Assembly (NCBI GenBank): GCA_951801655.1
Contig: CATONV010000025.1
Coordinates: 1 to 32,221 of the forward strand
Origin: an uncultured Oscillospiraceae bacterium
GTDB lineage: Bacteria; Bacillota; Clostridia; Oscillospirales; Oscillospiraceae
Length of the DNA: 32,221 bases
Direction: 5' to 3'
Under the pieces are notes generated by a model. The model saw only the letters and a program-made list of their open reading frames with translations, ran no database searches and had not been told where the DNA came from. Of this stretch, positions 7,327 through 14,299 are shown piece by piece. Every line of letters starts with the position of its first letter. Positions within the stretch are counted from its first letter, which is position 1. The position numbers and the translations under genes are program-made.

Positions 7327-7356
7327 AGTATCGCACTGTTTCCCCCGGATTGTCAA
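7327..7356 (-). promoter_or_regulatory. Sigma-A promoter of glnA
   Basis: Minus strand: TTGACA (7351-7356), 18-bp spacer, GATACT (7327-7332), about 36 bp before the glnA ATG. Only 9 bp separate its -35 box from the lysA -35 box on the other strand, so the two promoters are back to back. No clear GlnR/TnrA-type site was recognised. Confidence 0.65.
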
Positions 7357-7365
7357 GGAATTTTA

Positions 7366-7394
7366 TTGACAAATCGACACAAATTAGTTAGACT
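7366..7394 (+). promoter_or_regulatory. Sigma-A promoter of lysA
   Basis: TTGACA at 7366-7371, 17-bp spacer, TAGACT at 7389-7394. The expected transcript leader of about 33 nt is too short for a lysine riboswitch, so none is present here. Confidence 0.65.
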
Positions 7395-7433
7395 GTCTCT
7401 TGCCTTATATACAGAAAAAGGAGCGGACTCCCT

Positions 7434-8693
7434 ATGAAAAAACCATTTGTCACCCTGGCGCAGCTTCAGGAAATTGTGAAGGACTACCCCACCCCCTTTC
7501 ACCTCTATGACGAAAAGGGCATCCGGGAAAATGCCCGGGCCCTGTACCAAGCCTTTTCGTGGAACCCGGGGTTTAAAGAGTATTTCGCCGTAAAAGCCAC
7601 CCCCAATCCGCAGATTTTAAGGCTCCTCCACGAGGAGGGCTGCGGCGTGGACTGCTCCTCCCTCACCGAGCTGATGATGAGTGACCGCTGCGGCTTCAAG
7701 GGCGGGGAGATCATGTTCTCCTCCAACGACACTCCCGCCGAGGAGTTTGTCCTGGCCGACCGGCTGGGGGCCACCATTAATCTGGACGACATCACCCACA
7801 TTGACTTTCTGCAAAAAACCATCGGCCATATCCCCAAAAAAATCTCCTGCCGGTACAACCCCGGCGGTACCTTCACCCTGGGGGAAAGTAAGGAGGGCTT
7901 TCAGGTGATGGACAACCCCGGGGACGCCAAGTACGGCCTCACCCGGCCCCAGATGACCGAAGCTTTTCAGCGCCTGCGCGAGCTGGGGGCGGAGGAGTTC
8001 GGCATCCACGCCTTTCTGGCCTCCAACACCCTGTCCAACGAGTACTACCCCGCCCTGGCCGCCATCCTGTTCCGGACGGCGGTGGAATTAAAGGAAGAGA
8101 CCGGGGCCCACATCACCTTCATCAACCTGTCTGGCGGCGTGGGCGTGCCCTACCGTCCGGAACAGCCCGCCAACGATATCGCCGTCATCGGCGAGGGGGT
8201 GCGCAGGGCCTATGAGGAGATTCTGGTTCCCGCCGGCATGGAGGACGTGTCCATCTGCACCGAGCTGGGCCGGTTCATGCTGGCCCCCTACGGCCATCTG
8301 GTGACAAAGGTTCTCCACCAGAAGCACATTCACAAGGAGTATGTCGGCGTAGACGCCTGCGCCGCCAATCTGATGCGACCGGCCATCTACGGGGCCTACC
8401 ACCACATCACCGTCATGGGCCGGGAGGACGCCCCCCGGGACCGCAAGTACGACGTGACTGGATCCCTGTGCGAAAATTCCGACAAATTCGCCGTGGACCG
8501 TATGCTGCCAGAAATTCACATCGGCGACCTGCTGGTCATCCACGACACCGGCGCCCACGGCCACGCCATGGGCTATCAGTACAACGGCCGGCTCCGCTCC
8601 GCCGAAATTCTCCTCCAGGAGGACGGTTCCGCCCGCCTCATCCGCCGGGCCGAGACCCCCGAGGACTACTTCGCCACGGCGATTTGGGACTAG
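7434..8693 (+). CDS. lysA: Diaminopimelate decarboxylase
   Basis: 419-aa fold-III PLP enzyme that decarboxylates meso-diaminopimelate to L-lysine. The PLP lysine is Lys54 in EYFAVKATPNP. Also seen are GCGVDCSSLTEL, the FINLSGGVGVPY glycine loop that holds the PLP phosphate, CTELGRF, and the C-terminal CENSDKFA and DTGAHGHAMGYQYNGRLR. The last two supply the cysteine and tyrosine that complete the site across the dimer. AAAAAGGAG lies upstream of the ATG. The gene has its own promoter, faces away from glnA, and lies close to dapF. It is of the longer-spaced type (LysA/NspC superfamily) but the motifs fit LysA. Confidence 0.93.
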   Translation: MKKPFVTLAQLQEIVKDYPTPFHLYDEKGIRENARALYQAFSWNPGFKEYFAVKATPNPQILRLLHEEGCGVDCSSLTELMMSDRCGFKGGEIMFSSNDTPAEEFVLADRLGATINLDDITHIDFLQKTIGHIPKKISCRYNPGGTFTLGESKEGFQVMDNPGDAKYGLTRPQMTEAFQRLRELGAEEFGIHAFLASNTLSNEYYPALAAILFRTAVELKEETGAHITFINLSGGVGVPYRPEQPANDIAVIGEGVRRAYEEILVPAGMEDVSICTELGRFMLAPYGHLVTKVLHQKHIHKEYVGVDACAANLMRPAIYGAYHHITVMGREDAPRDRKYDVTGSLCENSDKFAVDRMLPEIHIGDLLVIHDTGAHGHAMGYQYNGRLRSAEILLQEDGSARLIRRAETPEDYFATAIWD

Positions 8694-8728
8694 TCGGAGC
8701 ATTTTCCCGTCCCGCCGCGGCGAAAACG

Positions 8729-8761
8729 CCTCCTTTTGAAAGGAGGTACCCCCGAAGGGGG
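8729..8761. repeat. Truncated multi-hairpin element (copy D) after lysA
   Basis: Two serial stem-loops, CCTCCTTT/AAAGGAGG (8729-8746) and CCCCC-GAA-GGGGG (8749-8761), match the first two hairpins of the element at 31341. The rest is missing: the stop codon of the small gene at 8765 follows at once. On the minus strand the hairpin is followed by CGTTTTCG and could terminate that gene; on the plus strand it may terminate lysA. Confidence 0.75.
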
Positions 8762-8764
8762 CCT

Positions 8765-9028
8765 TTACGCCCCCACGAGGACATTCAGTTCTCTGACCAG
8801 ACTCAGCGCCGCCTGGAACAGGTACGTCTTTTCCATGCTGTCCCGTTCTGCGATGCGGTCCAGAAGCAGGTCCAGTTCTTTCTGCTGTTTCTCGTTTAGG
8901 GAGGATTTCATCTGTTCTTCCTGTAATTTGGCGTTCAAAATACACGCCCTGTATTCGCCGTCATTCCATTGGTGTCCCATGCGCCTCTCCAGTAAAAATT
9001 CGTAGAGGCATTGCGTCAGGTCGTCCAT
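8765..9028 (-). CDS. Small helical protein of unknown function, partner of XRE module 2
   Basis: 87-aa paralogue of the product of 1395-1655, about 40% identical without gaps. It keeps L-T-x-x-L-x-E-F-L, D-x-E-Y, L-N-E-K-Q, D-x-M-E-x-x-x-L-F and the C-terminal LSLVRELNVLVG. Predicted mainly helical and cytoplasmic. The start is the ATG at 9026-9028 with GGAGGT 7 bases upstream; the longer frame would run through the promoter. Its promoter is a perfect consensus with a GC-rich operator in the spacer. The stop codon touches the truncated repeat at 8729-8761. The function is unknown. It is divergent from an XRE regulator exactly as in module 1, but in mirror orientation. Confidence 0.9.
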   Translation of the reverse strand: MDDLTQCLYEFLLERRMGHQWNDGEYRACILNAKLQEEQMKSSLNEKQQKELDLLLDRIAERDSMEKTYLFQAALSLVRELNVLVGA

Positions 9029-9045
9029 TGCGGCACCTCCATGTA

Positions 9046-9100
9046 CCCCAAACGGGGTTTGTTGTACTTCCATTATACAAACCCCAAACGGGGTTGTCAA
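9046..9100 (-). promoter_or_regulatory. Consensus sigma-A promoter with two operators, drives the 87-aa gene
   Basis: Minus strand: TTGACA (9095-9100), 17-bp spacer, TATAAT (9072-9077), a perfect match to consensus. The word CCCCAAACGGGGTT occurs at 9082-9095, inside the spacer, and again at 9046-9059, beyond the expected start of transcription. The inner flanks GGGGTTTGT and ACAAACCCC are also inverted repeats. A protein bound to both sites would shut the promoter. The divergent XRE gene at 9117 is the obvious candidate. Confidence 0.85.
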
Positions 9101-9116
9101 GAGGGAAGGTAAAAAA

Positions 9117-9329
9117 ATGACAAAATTACCGGAACGGCTCCTCTCACTCCGGCAGGAACAAAATTTTTCGCAAAAAGGCCTTGTCAAAGAGATGGGCCTT
9201 GCTTTAAATACCTACGTCCGGTATGAACGTGGTGAACGGGAACCCACCGCCTCCGTCCTGGTCCAAATGGCGGACTTTTACGACGTAACCCTGGATTACC
9301 TGGTAGGACGTTCAGACGAACGCAAATAA
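9117..9329 (+). CDS. XRE-family helix-turn-helix repressor (module 2)
   Basis: 70-aa protein, essentially one XRE HTH domain (about residues 5-60: LPERLLSLRQEQNFSQKGLV, then GLALNTYVRYERGEREP), ending ADFYDVTLDYLVGRSDERK. GGAAGG lies upstream of the ATG at 9117 behind an A-rich stretch. It is divergent from the 87-aa gene, with two direct operator copies between them. It resembles the module 1 regulator in size and tail but not closely in the recognition helix, which agrees with the two modules having different operators. Autoregulation is likely but inferred. Confidence 0.94.
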   Translation: MTKLPERLLSLRQEQNFSQKGLVKEMGLALNTYVRYERGEREPTASVLVQMADFYDVTLDYLVGRSDERK

Positions 9330-9330
9330 G

Positions 9331-9510
9331 GCTCCTTTTGAAAGGAGCTGTCAGCCGAAGGCTGACTGAGGATTGTATTTTGCAAAGCAAAATATACAAA
9401 GTAAACCATGTCTGCACAAGCCCGGCCTATTCCATACATTTCGCCTGCGGCGAAATACAATCCTCCGTCACCGCCCTTCGGGCGGCGCCACCTCCTTTCA
9501 AAAGGAGGCT
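9331..9510 (+). repeat. Multi-hairpin repeat element, copy A (180 bp)
   Basis: Serial stem-loops in order: CTCCTTT/AAAGGAG; GTCAGCC-GAA-GGCTGAC; a conserved core GGATTGTATTTTGC-AAA-GCAAAA followed by ACAAAGTAAAC; TTTCGCC-TGC-GGCGAAA; GCCC-TTC-GGGC; and CCTCCTTT-CA-AAAGGAGG. GGATTGTATTT also pairs over long range with AAATACAATCC near the right end, so the whole forms one branched structure. It lies between the XRE gene and lrgA. The right-hand hairpin is followed by CTTTTC and could act as a terminator. No ORF. Other copies are at 29103 and 31341, with truncated ones at 8729 and perhaps 16760. Confidence 0.88.
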
Positions 9511-9572
9511 TTTCGAGGTGGAGACCCGTGGCCGGGCGGGTCAATTTGTAATAATCATTCGAGGTGACTTCT

Positions 9573-9944
9573 TTGAACATCATGGCGGAGCTCGCCATCA
9601 TTTTTGGCGTCTGTCTGATCTCCGAGGGCATCGCGGCCCTCCTTCCGGTGGCCTTTCCGGCCAGCGTAATCGCCCTGCTGCTTCTGGGGCTGCTGCTGTT
9701 TTCCAAAATAATTAATCCGGAGAACATCCGGCGGTTCAGCGGCTTTCTGGTGGCCAACATGGCCTTTTTCTTTCTTCCCGCCTGCGTGGGCGTCATGGAA
9801 CACGCCCCGGCTATTCTAGGGCAGCTGGTTCCCTTTTTTCTCATCAGCTGTCTTACCACGCCGGTGGTCTATTTTGTTACCGCCTGGTCGGTTCAGTGGC
9901 TCATCCGCCTCTCCAGAGAAAAGGGGGCAAAGAAACATGCTTGA
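9573..9944 (+). CDS. lrgA: CidA/LrgA-family holin-like membrane protein
   Basis: 123-aa membrane protein with about four hydrophobic segments, matching the CidA/LrgA family that influences murein hydrolase export, autolysis and, in some species, overflow-metabolite transport. Typical pieces are GVCLISEGIAALLPVAFPASVIALLLL and FFLPACVGVMEH; the second holds the conserved FFxPAxVG of the family. GAGGTG at 9561-9566 fits a TTG start at 9573 best; ATG at 9582 is an alternative. The last 8 bases overlap the lrgB gene, so the pair is translationally coupled. Whether it is of the Cid or Lrg kind cannot be told from sequence, and no LytSR-type regulator is seen nearby. Confidence 0.88.
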   Translation: MNIMAELAIIFGVCLISEGIAALLPVAFPASVIALLLLGLLLFSKIINPENIRRFSGFLVANMAFFFLPACVGVMEHAPAILGQLVPFFLISCLTTPVVYFVTAWSVQWLIRLSREKGAKKHA

Positions 9945-10617
9945 CACCCTTCTTTCCTCCCCTTTTTTCGGCCTGACCCTCACCGCCGCCGCCTGGTGCT
10001 TTGGCTGCTGGGTCCAAAAAAAGACGGGGATGCTGTTGTGCAACCCGCTGCTCATTGCTGTGGCCCTGATCATTGCGGTGCTGTCCGTCTTCCGCATCCC
10101 CTATGAGACATACTCCGCCGGCGGAAACTTCATCCATCTGATGCTGGGCCCCGTTACCGCCGTGCTGGCCCTGAACATTTACAACCAGCGGGCCATTCTG
10201 CGGGAACATTTTCTTCCCGTTCTGGCCGGCTGTCTGGTGGGTAGCCTCACCAGCCTGGCCAGCGTTTTATCTCTGTGCAAGCTGTTTCACGTGGACGAGG
10301 CCCTCGCCGCCTCTCTCATGCCCAAGAGTGTCACCACCGCCATCGCCATGGGCATCGCCGAAAGTCACGGCGGCGTGGCGGGCATCGCGGCGGCGGCCGT
10401 AATGGTGGCCGGTATCACCGGGGCCATATTCGCCCCTCTGTTCGCCAAACTCTTTCACATCACCGAACCGGCAGCGGAGGGACTGGCCATCGGCGCGTGC
10501 AGCCACGCCCTGGGCACCACTCGAGCACTGGAAATCGGCCCGGTTCAGGGGGCCATGAGCTCCATCGCCATCTGCGTGTGCGGCATCTTAACCTCCATTC
10601 TGTCTCTGTTTCTGTAA
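9937..10617 (+). CDS. lrgB: CidB/LrgB-family membrane protein
   Basis: 226-aa polytopic membrane protein, partner of the gene before it. Family hallmarks are the NPLLIA stretch near residue 30, GGNFIHLMLGPVTAVLALNIY, LMPKSVTTAIAMGIAESHGG, and GACSHALGTTRALEIGPVQGAMSSIAI at the C-terminal end. The start at 9937 overlaps the lrgA stop, with GGGGGC upstream. Length is usual. The transcript ends at the strong hairpin at 10651-10678, which it shares with the convergent ftsZ. Confidence 0.92.
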   Translation: MLDTLLSSPFFGLTLTAAAWCFGCWVQKKTGMLLCNPLLIAVALIIAVLSVFRIPYETYSAGGNFIHLMLGPVTAVLALNIYNQRAILREHFLPVLAGCLVGSLTSLASVLSLCKLFHVDEALAASLMPKSVTTAIAMGIAESHGGVAGIAAAAVMVAGITGAIFAPLFAKLFHITEPAAEGLAIGACSHALGTTRALEIGPVQGAMSSIAICVCGILTSILSLFL

Positions 10618-10650
10618 CCACCCCGCCGCAACCCGCAGCGCTCCATATGA

Positions 10651-10680
10651 AAAGGCCGCCCCCTGTCGGGCGGCCTTTTT
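10651..10680. terminator. Bidirectional intrinsic terminator between lrgB and ftsZ
   Basis: A perfect 11-bp stem (AAAGGCCGCCC at 10651-10661 and GGGCGGCCTTT at 10668-10678) with a 6-nt loop is followed by a T-run on the plus strand. On the minus strand it is followed by fewer T residues (TTTTCATATG) and sits straight after the ftsZ stop. It probably serves both convergent genes. Confidence 0.9.
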
Positions 10681-11820
10681 TCATCTTTTCTTGCTGAAAA
10701 TGCGCTCCAAAATATCCCAGTCGTCGTCGTTGACGGCGGGCTTGGGGGCCTCGGGCTCGACCGCCTCGGGGGCGGCAGGCGTCTCCGCCTCTGGCGCGGC
10801 GGGCTCCGGAGAGGGGGCCACCGGGGCAGTCTCCTCCTTCTGGTGAGGGAAGGGAATGGACTGGTTCTCCTCAAAGCCGGTAGCGATTACGGTAACCCGG
10901 ATCTCGTCCTCCAGCGTCTCGTCAAAGGCGGCGCCGAAGATAATATTGGCGTCAGGGTAGGCGGCCTCCTGCACCAGATTGGCGGCGGTCTCCACCTCCT
11001 CCAAACCGATGTCCATGGAACCGGTGACATTGATCAGTACGCCCCGTGCGCCGTTGATTGAGGTCTCCAGCAGCGGGCTGGAGATAGCCATCTTGGCAGC
11101 CTCCTCAGCCTTGTTCTTGCCGGCGGCCCGGCCCACGCCCATATGGGCCCGGCCGGCGTCCTTCATAACAGCGGACACATCGGCGAAGTCCTGGTTGATG
11201 AAGCCGGTATTTTTGATGAGGTCCGAGATGGACTGGACGGCCTGCTGAAGCACATCGTCAGCAATCTCAAAGGCGTTGAGCATGGTAATTTTCTGATCGC
11301 TGGCCAGCTTCAGCCTCTCGTTGGGGATAATCACCAGGGAATCTACCTTGGCGCGCAGCTCGGCGATGCCCGCCTCAGCCTGACGCATGCGGCGGGGACC
11401 CTCAAATCGGAATGGCTTGGTCACCACACCCACGGTGAGGATGCCCTGTTCCTTGGCGATGTCGGCCACAATGGGGGCCGCGCCGGTGCCTGTTCCACCG
11501 CCCATGCCGGCAGTGATGAACACCATGTCCGTGCCCTCCAGAATCTCGGAGATCTGCTTGCGGTTCTCCTCGGCGGACTTGCGGCCCACCTCCGGATCCG
11601 CCCCAGCGCCCTGGCCATTGGTCAGCTTCTCTCCAATTTGAATCTTATTGGTGGCACTGGAAGCCTCCAGCGCCTGTTTATCCGTATTGACGGCAATGAA
11701 CTCCACGCCTTTGGTTCCGGTGCGCACCATGCGGTTGACCACGTTGTTTCCGCCACCGCCCACGCCGATTACCTTGATGCTGACCACGCTTTCAGGGCCC
11801 ATATCTAATCCGAACGCCAT
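10681..11820 (-). CDS. ftsZ: Cell division GTPase FtsZ
   Basis: 379-aa tubulin homologue that polymerises into the division ring. The N-terminal GTPase domain has [13 protein letters not shown] (about residues 19-31) and the tubulin signature [12 protein letters not shown] (105-116). The T7 loop follows ([10 protein letters not shown], with the catalytic aspartate). After the core comes an acidic Pro/Ala/Glu-rich linker of about 45 residues, then a C-terminal peptide [15 protein letters not shown]. That peptide is the likely docking site for membrane anchors. The start ATG at 11818-11820 has AGGAGG upstream. It is the last gene of the dcw cluster here and has its own promoter. ftsA is not next to it, and the sigE/sigG group that often follows ftsZ in spore formers is absent. 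Confidence 0.98.
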   Translation of the reverse strand: MAFGLDMGPESVVSIKVIGVGGGGNNVVNRMVRTGTKGVEFIAVNTDKQALEASSATNKIQIGEKLTNGQGAGADPEVGRKSAEENRKQISEILEGTDMVFITAGMGGGTGTGAAPIVADIAKEQGILTVGVVTKPFRFEGPRRMRQAEAGIAELRAKVDSLVIIPNERLKLASDQKITMLNAFEIADDVLQQAVQSISDLIKNTGFINQDFADVSAVMKDAGRAHMGVGRAAGKNKAEEAAKMAISSPLLETSINGARGVLINVTGSMDIGLEEVETAANLVQEAAYPDANIIFGAAFDETLEDEIRVTVIATGFEENQSIPFPHQKEETAPVAPSPEPAAPEAETPAAPEAVEPEAPKPAVNDDDWDILERIFSKKR

Positions 11821-11902
11821 TGCTTTTCCTCCTATGTATAAGTGGGGTCCCGCATCAAAGAGTCCTGTGGGGTGGTCCCAGGTTTTAGACATATTATATT
11901 AC

Positions 11903-11931
11903 ATTGTAACGCAGTTTCCCGTTCAGGTCAA
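11903..11931 (-). promoter_or_regulatory. Sigma-A promoter of ftsZ
   Basis: Minus strand: TTGACC (11926-11931), 17-bp spacer, TACAAT (11903-11908), in the 147-bp gap after ftsQ. The leader is about 75-80 nt. It lets ftsZ be expressed apart from the long upstream dcw transcript. Confidence 0.75.
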
Positions 11932-11967
11932 GAGGAAATCACAAATCGACCAAAGTTTCCAAACTTT

Positions 11968-12822
11968 TCAAGGGGAAGTCACCTTATTCGGGGAGTACAC
12001 CGCTTTGGATCGCGTCAGGTCCATGGAACCTGACGCATTCTCTCCGTCCCGCTGCTCCATCTGTTCTCGGATGGCCTGCATCAGCCGCACGTCGTAGCGG
12101 AAGTCGCCGTTCAGTTTCATCTTTACGTCGAAGCGCCCGGCGTAGCGGGCCACCAGCTGGGTGGACTCCAGCCGTATGGCGGAAATTTCCTCCAGAACGC
12201 CCTCCCCCTCCAGCGCCTTCAGCAGCGCGGTGAGCGCCTCCAGACGGGTCTTCTCCTCCTCCGGCACCTCCAGCATGCTGCCCGCCTGGGGGGCAACGGG
12301 AATCAGGCCGGATACCACAATGGCGCCGGAATCGGCTGGGGCAGGCTCCAGCAGCTTCCCGCCCACACTGATCAGCCAAGGTTCCTGGGCTGTTTGGACA
12401 GGCTCTGCGTCCGGGTCCTCCTCCAGACGCGCCGTCTGGAGGGCCGCCACCTGTTCCGGATCGGGAACAGCCACCTGGGCCACCGCTTCCCACTCCGTCA
12501 CGGTAATCAGAATGGTGCTGGGCAGGGCTCGGTTGATGGTCAGGTCCCCCACATAAGGCAGAGTGGTACGGATATTCCGGTCAATTCGCACCTTGTTCAG
12601 GCTGTACAGGTTGTCGCCCAGCTCAATACCCGAGGCGGCAATAATCTCCTCCTGTGTATACCGCTGGCCGCCGGTAACCGTCACCCTCTCCACCCGGAAG
12701 AACACGGTAGCCCCCACCGTCAGCGCCACAATCACCCCGATCACACACAGCAGCTTAAACAGCGGTCCGAACCGACCTCTGTTTCTCCTTCGTGTCCTGC
12801 TGCGGTGACTGTGTCTTGGCAT
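11968..12822 (-). CDS. ftsQ: Cell division protein FtsQ/DivIB
   Basis: 284-aa bitopic membrane protein of the divisome that binds FtsL and FtsB/DivIC. It has a short basic cytoplasmic tail (RHSHRSRTRRRNRGR) and one membrane segment at about residues 20-42 (LFKLLCVIGVIVALTVGATV). A POTRA domain follows (FFRVERVTVTGGQRYTQEEI onward), then the FtsQ beta domain. An acidic Glu/Asp-rich insertion near residues 125-145 is not typical. GGGAGG lies 5 bases before the ATG at 12820-12822. It lies between murA and ftsZ, as expected for ftsQ in a dcw cluster. The C-terminal 30 residues are poorly conserved. Confidence 0.92.
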   Translation of the reverse strand: MPRHSHRSRTRRRNRGRFGPLFKLLCVIGVIVALTVGATVFFRVERVTVTGGQRYTQEEIIAASGIELGDNLYSLNKVRIDRNIRTTLPYVGDLTINRALPSTILITVTEWEAVAQVAVPDPEQVAALQTARLEEDPDAEPVQTAQEPWLISVGGKLLEPAPADSGAIVVSGLIPVAPQAGSMLEVPEEEKTRLEALTALLKALEGEGVLEEISAIRLESTQLVARYAGRFDVKMKLNGDFRYDVRLMQAIREQMEQRDGENASGSMDLTRSKAVYSPNKVTSP

Positions 12823-12931
12823 GTCGTCCTCCCAAACTTCGCTTCACCCGTCTCTCGCCGGTCATCCTCTCCGCTACTCGTACTCTCCAAACGGAATCCT
12901 CCGTTGCTGTCTCCCGTTTGTGTCTTCTCCC

Positions 12932-14191
12932 TTACGGCACCTCCTGGATATCGGCGCCCAAAGTCCGAAGGTTTTTGTCCAGGTCCTGGTAGCCCCTCTT
13001 GATGTGGCGCAGCTCGAACACCTGAGTGGCCCCCTCCGCCCCCAGGGCGGCCACCACTAGGGCGGCTCCGCCCCGCAGGTCGGTGGACCGCAGGCTGGCT
13101 CCATGAAGCCGTCCCACTCCGCTCACCATGGCGGTCCGGCCGGCCACCTGAATGTCCGCACCCATACGGCGCAGCTCATCCACATGTCGGTATCGGCTGT
13201 CGAAGATATTCTCCACAAAGAGGGTGTTTCCCTTCCCGCCGGCCAGGGCGGCCATCAGAATGGCCTGAGCATCGGTGGGAAAACCGGGATAGGGAGCGGT
13301 GCGCACTGGTTCAATTCCCCCGAGCGGGGCGGCGCTGGACAGAGATATGGATTCCCCGCCGGTACGCAGGGTACATCCCGCCCTCTCCAGACAGGCGAGG
13401 ACGGCGGTGAGTGTGTCCGGCGCGACACCGGTAAGCTCTACCTCTCCCCTGGCGGCGGCGGCGGCACACAGGTAGGTGGCAGCCTCGATCCGGTCGCCCA
13501 TTACCCGGTACTCCACCGGGTGCAGGGCGCCGCCACCCTGAATGGTAATTGTGGAGGTGCCCGCCCCCGTCACCTGCGCGCCCGCAGCCCGCAGGAAGCC
13601 CTGCAGGTCTGCAATCTCCGGCTCCTGGGCAGCCCCCACAATGGTGGTTTGGCCGGGACAGCCGCAGGCGGCCAGCATAGCGTTCTCGGTGGCCCCCACG
13701 CTGGGGATGGACAAACAGATCTCCCTCCCCTGCAGCCCCTTCCGGCAGCGGCGGCAGCACAGGGCCCCCTGCTCCTCCAGTATCTCCGCCCCCAGGGCCC
13801 GCAGGGCGGCCAGATGCAGATCGATAGGCCTGGGTCCCAGCTCGCACCCCCCGGGGTAGGACAGCTCCGCCGTCCCCAGCCGGGCCAGCAGCGCCCCGAG
13901 AAAGATCACCGAAGACCGCATTTCCCGCATCAGATGCTCCGGGATACTGCTGCGGATTAGGGCGGAGGCATCCACAACCACGGTGTCCCCTTCCCGTTCC
14001 GCACGGCCCCCCAGCAGACGCAGAATGTCCAAAGTAGCGGACACGTCGGACAGATCGGGGCAATTGTGGAGTACGCACTGCCCCGGCACAAGCAGGCAGG
14101 CGGCCAGAATGGGCAGCACGCTGTTCTTGGCCCCGTGGACCTCCAGGGTCCCGTACAGGGAACGTCCGCCCTGAATTTCATAATAACTCAT
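12932..14191 (-). CDS. murA: UDP-N-acetylglucosamine 1-carboxyvinyltransferase
   Basis: 419-aa EPSP-synthase-like enzyme that adds enolpyruvate to UDP-GlcNAc, the first committed step of peptidoglycan synthesis and the target of fosfomycin. Cys116 in YPGGCELGPRPIDLH is the catalytic, fosfomycin-sensitive cysteine; Lys22-Asn23 in HGAKNSVLP are the substrate residues. PSVGATEN and PYPGFPTDAQ are also as in the family. The start is the ATG at 14189-14191 (M-S-Y-Y-E-I-Q-G-G) behind GGAGGG. That ribosome binding site is buried in a perfect inverted repeat (14193-14228). Firmicutes often have two murA paralogues, and this is the one in the dcw cluster. An additional 12-15 residue stretch around LCCRRCRKGLQG is Cys/Arg-rich and unusual. 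Confidence 0.95.
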   Translation of the reverse strand: MSYYEIQGGRSLYGTLEVHGAKNSVLPILAACLLVPGQCVLHNCPDLSDVSATLDILRLLGGRAEREGDTVVVDASALIRSSIPEHLMREMRSSVIFLGALLARLGTAELSYPGGCELGPRPIDLHLAALRALGAEILEEQGALCCRRCRKGLQGREICLSIPSVGATENAMLAACGCPGQTTIVGAAQEPEIADLQGFLRAAGAQVTGAGTSTITIQGGGALHPVEYRVMGDRIEAATYLCAAAAARGEVELTGVAPDTLTAVLACLERAGCTLRTGGESISLSSAAPLGGIEPVRTAPYPGFPTDAQAILMAALAGGKGNTLFVENIFDSRYRHVDELRRMGADIQVAGRTAMVSGVGRLHGASLRSTDLRGGAALVVAALGAEGATQVFELRHIKRGYQDLDKNLRTLGADIQEVP

Positions 14192-14192
14192 G

Positions 14193-14228
14193 GGATAGCC
14201 CTCCAAATCATTGGAATCTGGGCTATCC
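14193..14228 (-). promoter_or_regulatory. Stem-loop that sequesters the murA ribosome binding site
   Basis: On the murA mRNA strand GGATAGCCC (14228-14220) pairs perfectly with GGGCTATCC (14201-14193). Inside this, TCCAA and TTGGA pair around a TGAT loop. The ribosome binding site GGAGGG (14204-14199) lies wholly in the paired 3' side, and the ATG follows one base after the stem. Folding would block translation initiation of murA. Confidence 0.65.
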
Positions 14229-14299
14229 TATGCAAAAGGAGGGGATTTGGTTTCTGGAAAGCTTCTTCGCCAAAGAAGAGTCCCTGCGGGGGAAGAGGC

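Noticed and set aside
7395-7433. Lysine riboswitch upstream of lysA
   Set aside because: The leader is only about 35-40 nt, far too short.
9331-9510. CRISPR array
   Set aside because: The repeated units are different hairpins in one element, not identical direct repeats with spacers, and no cas genes are present.
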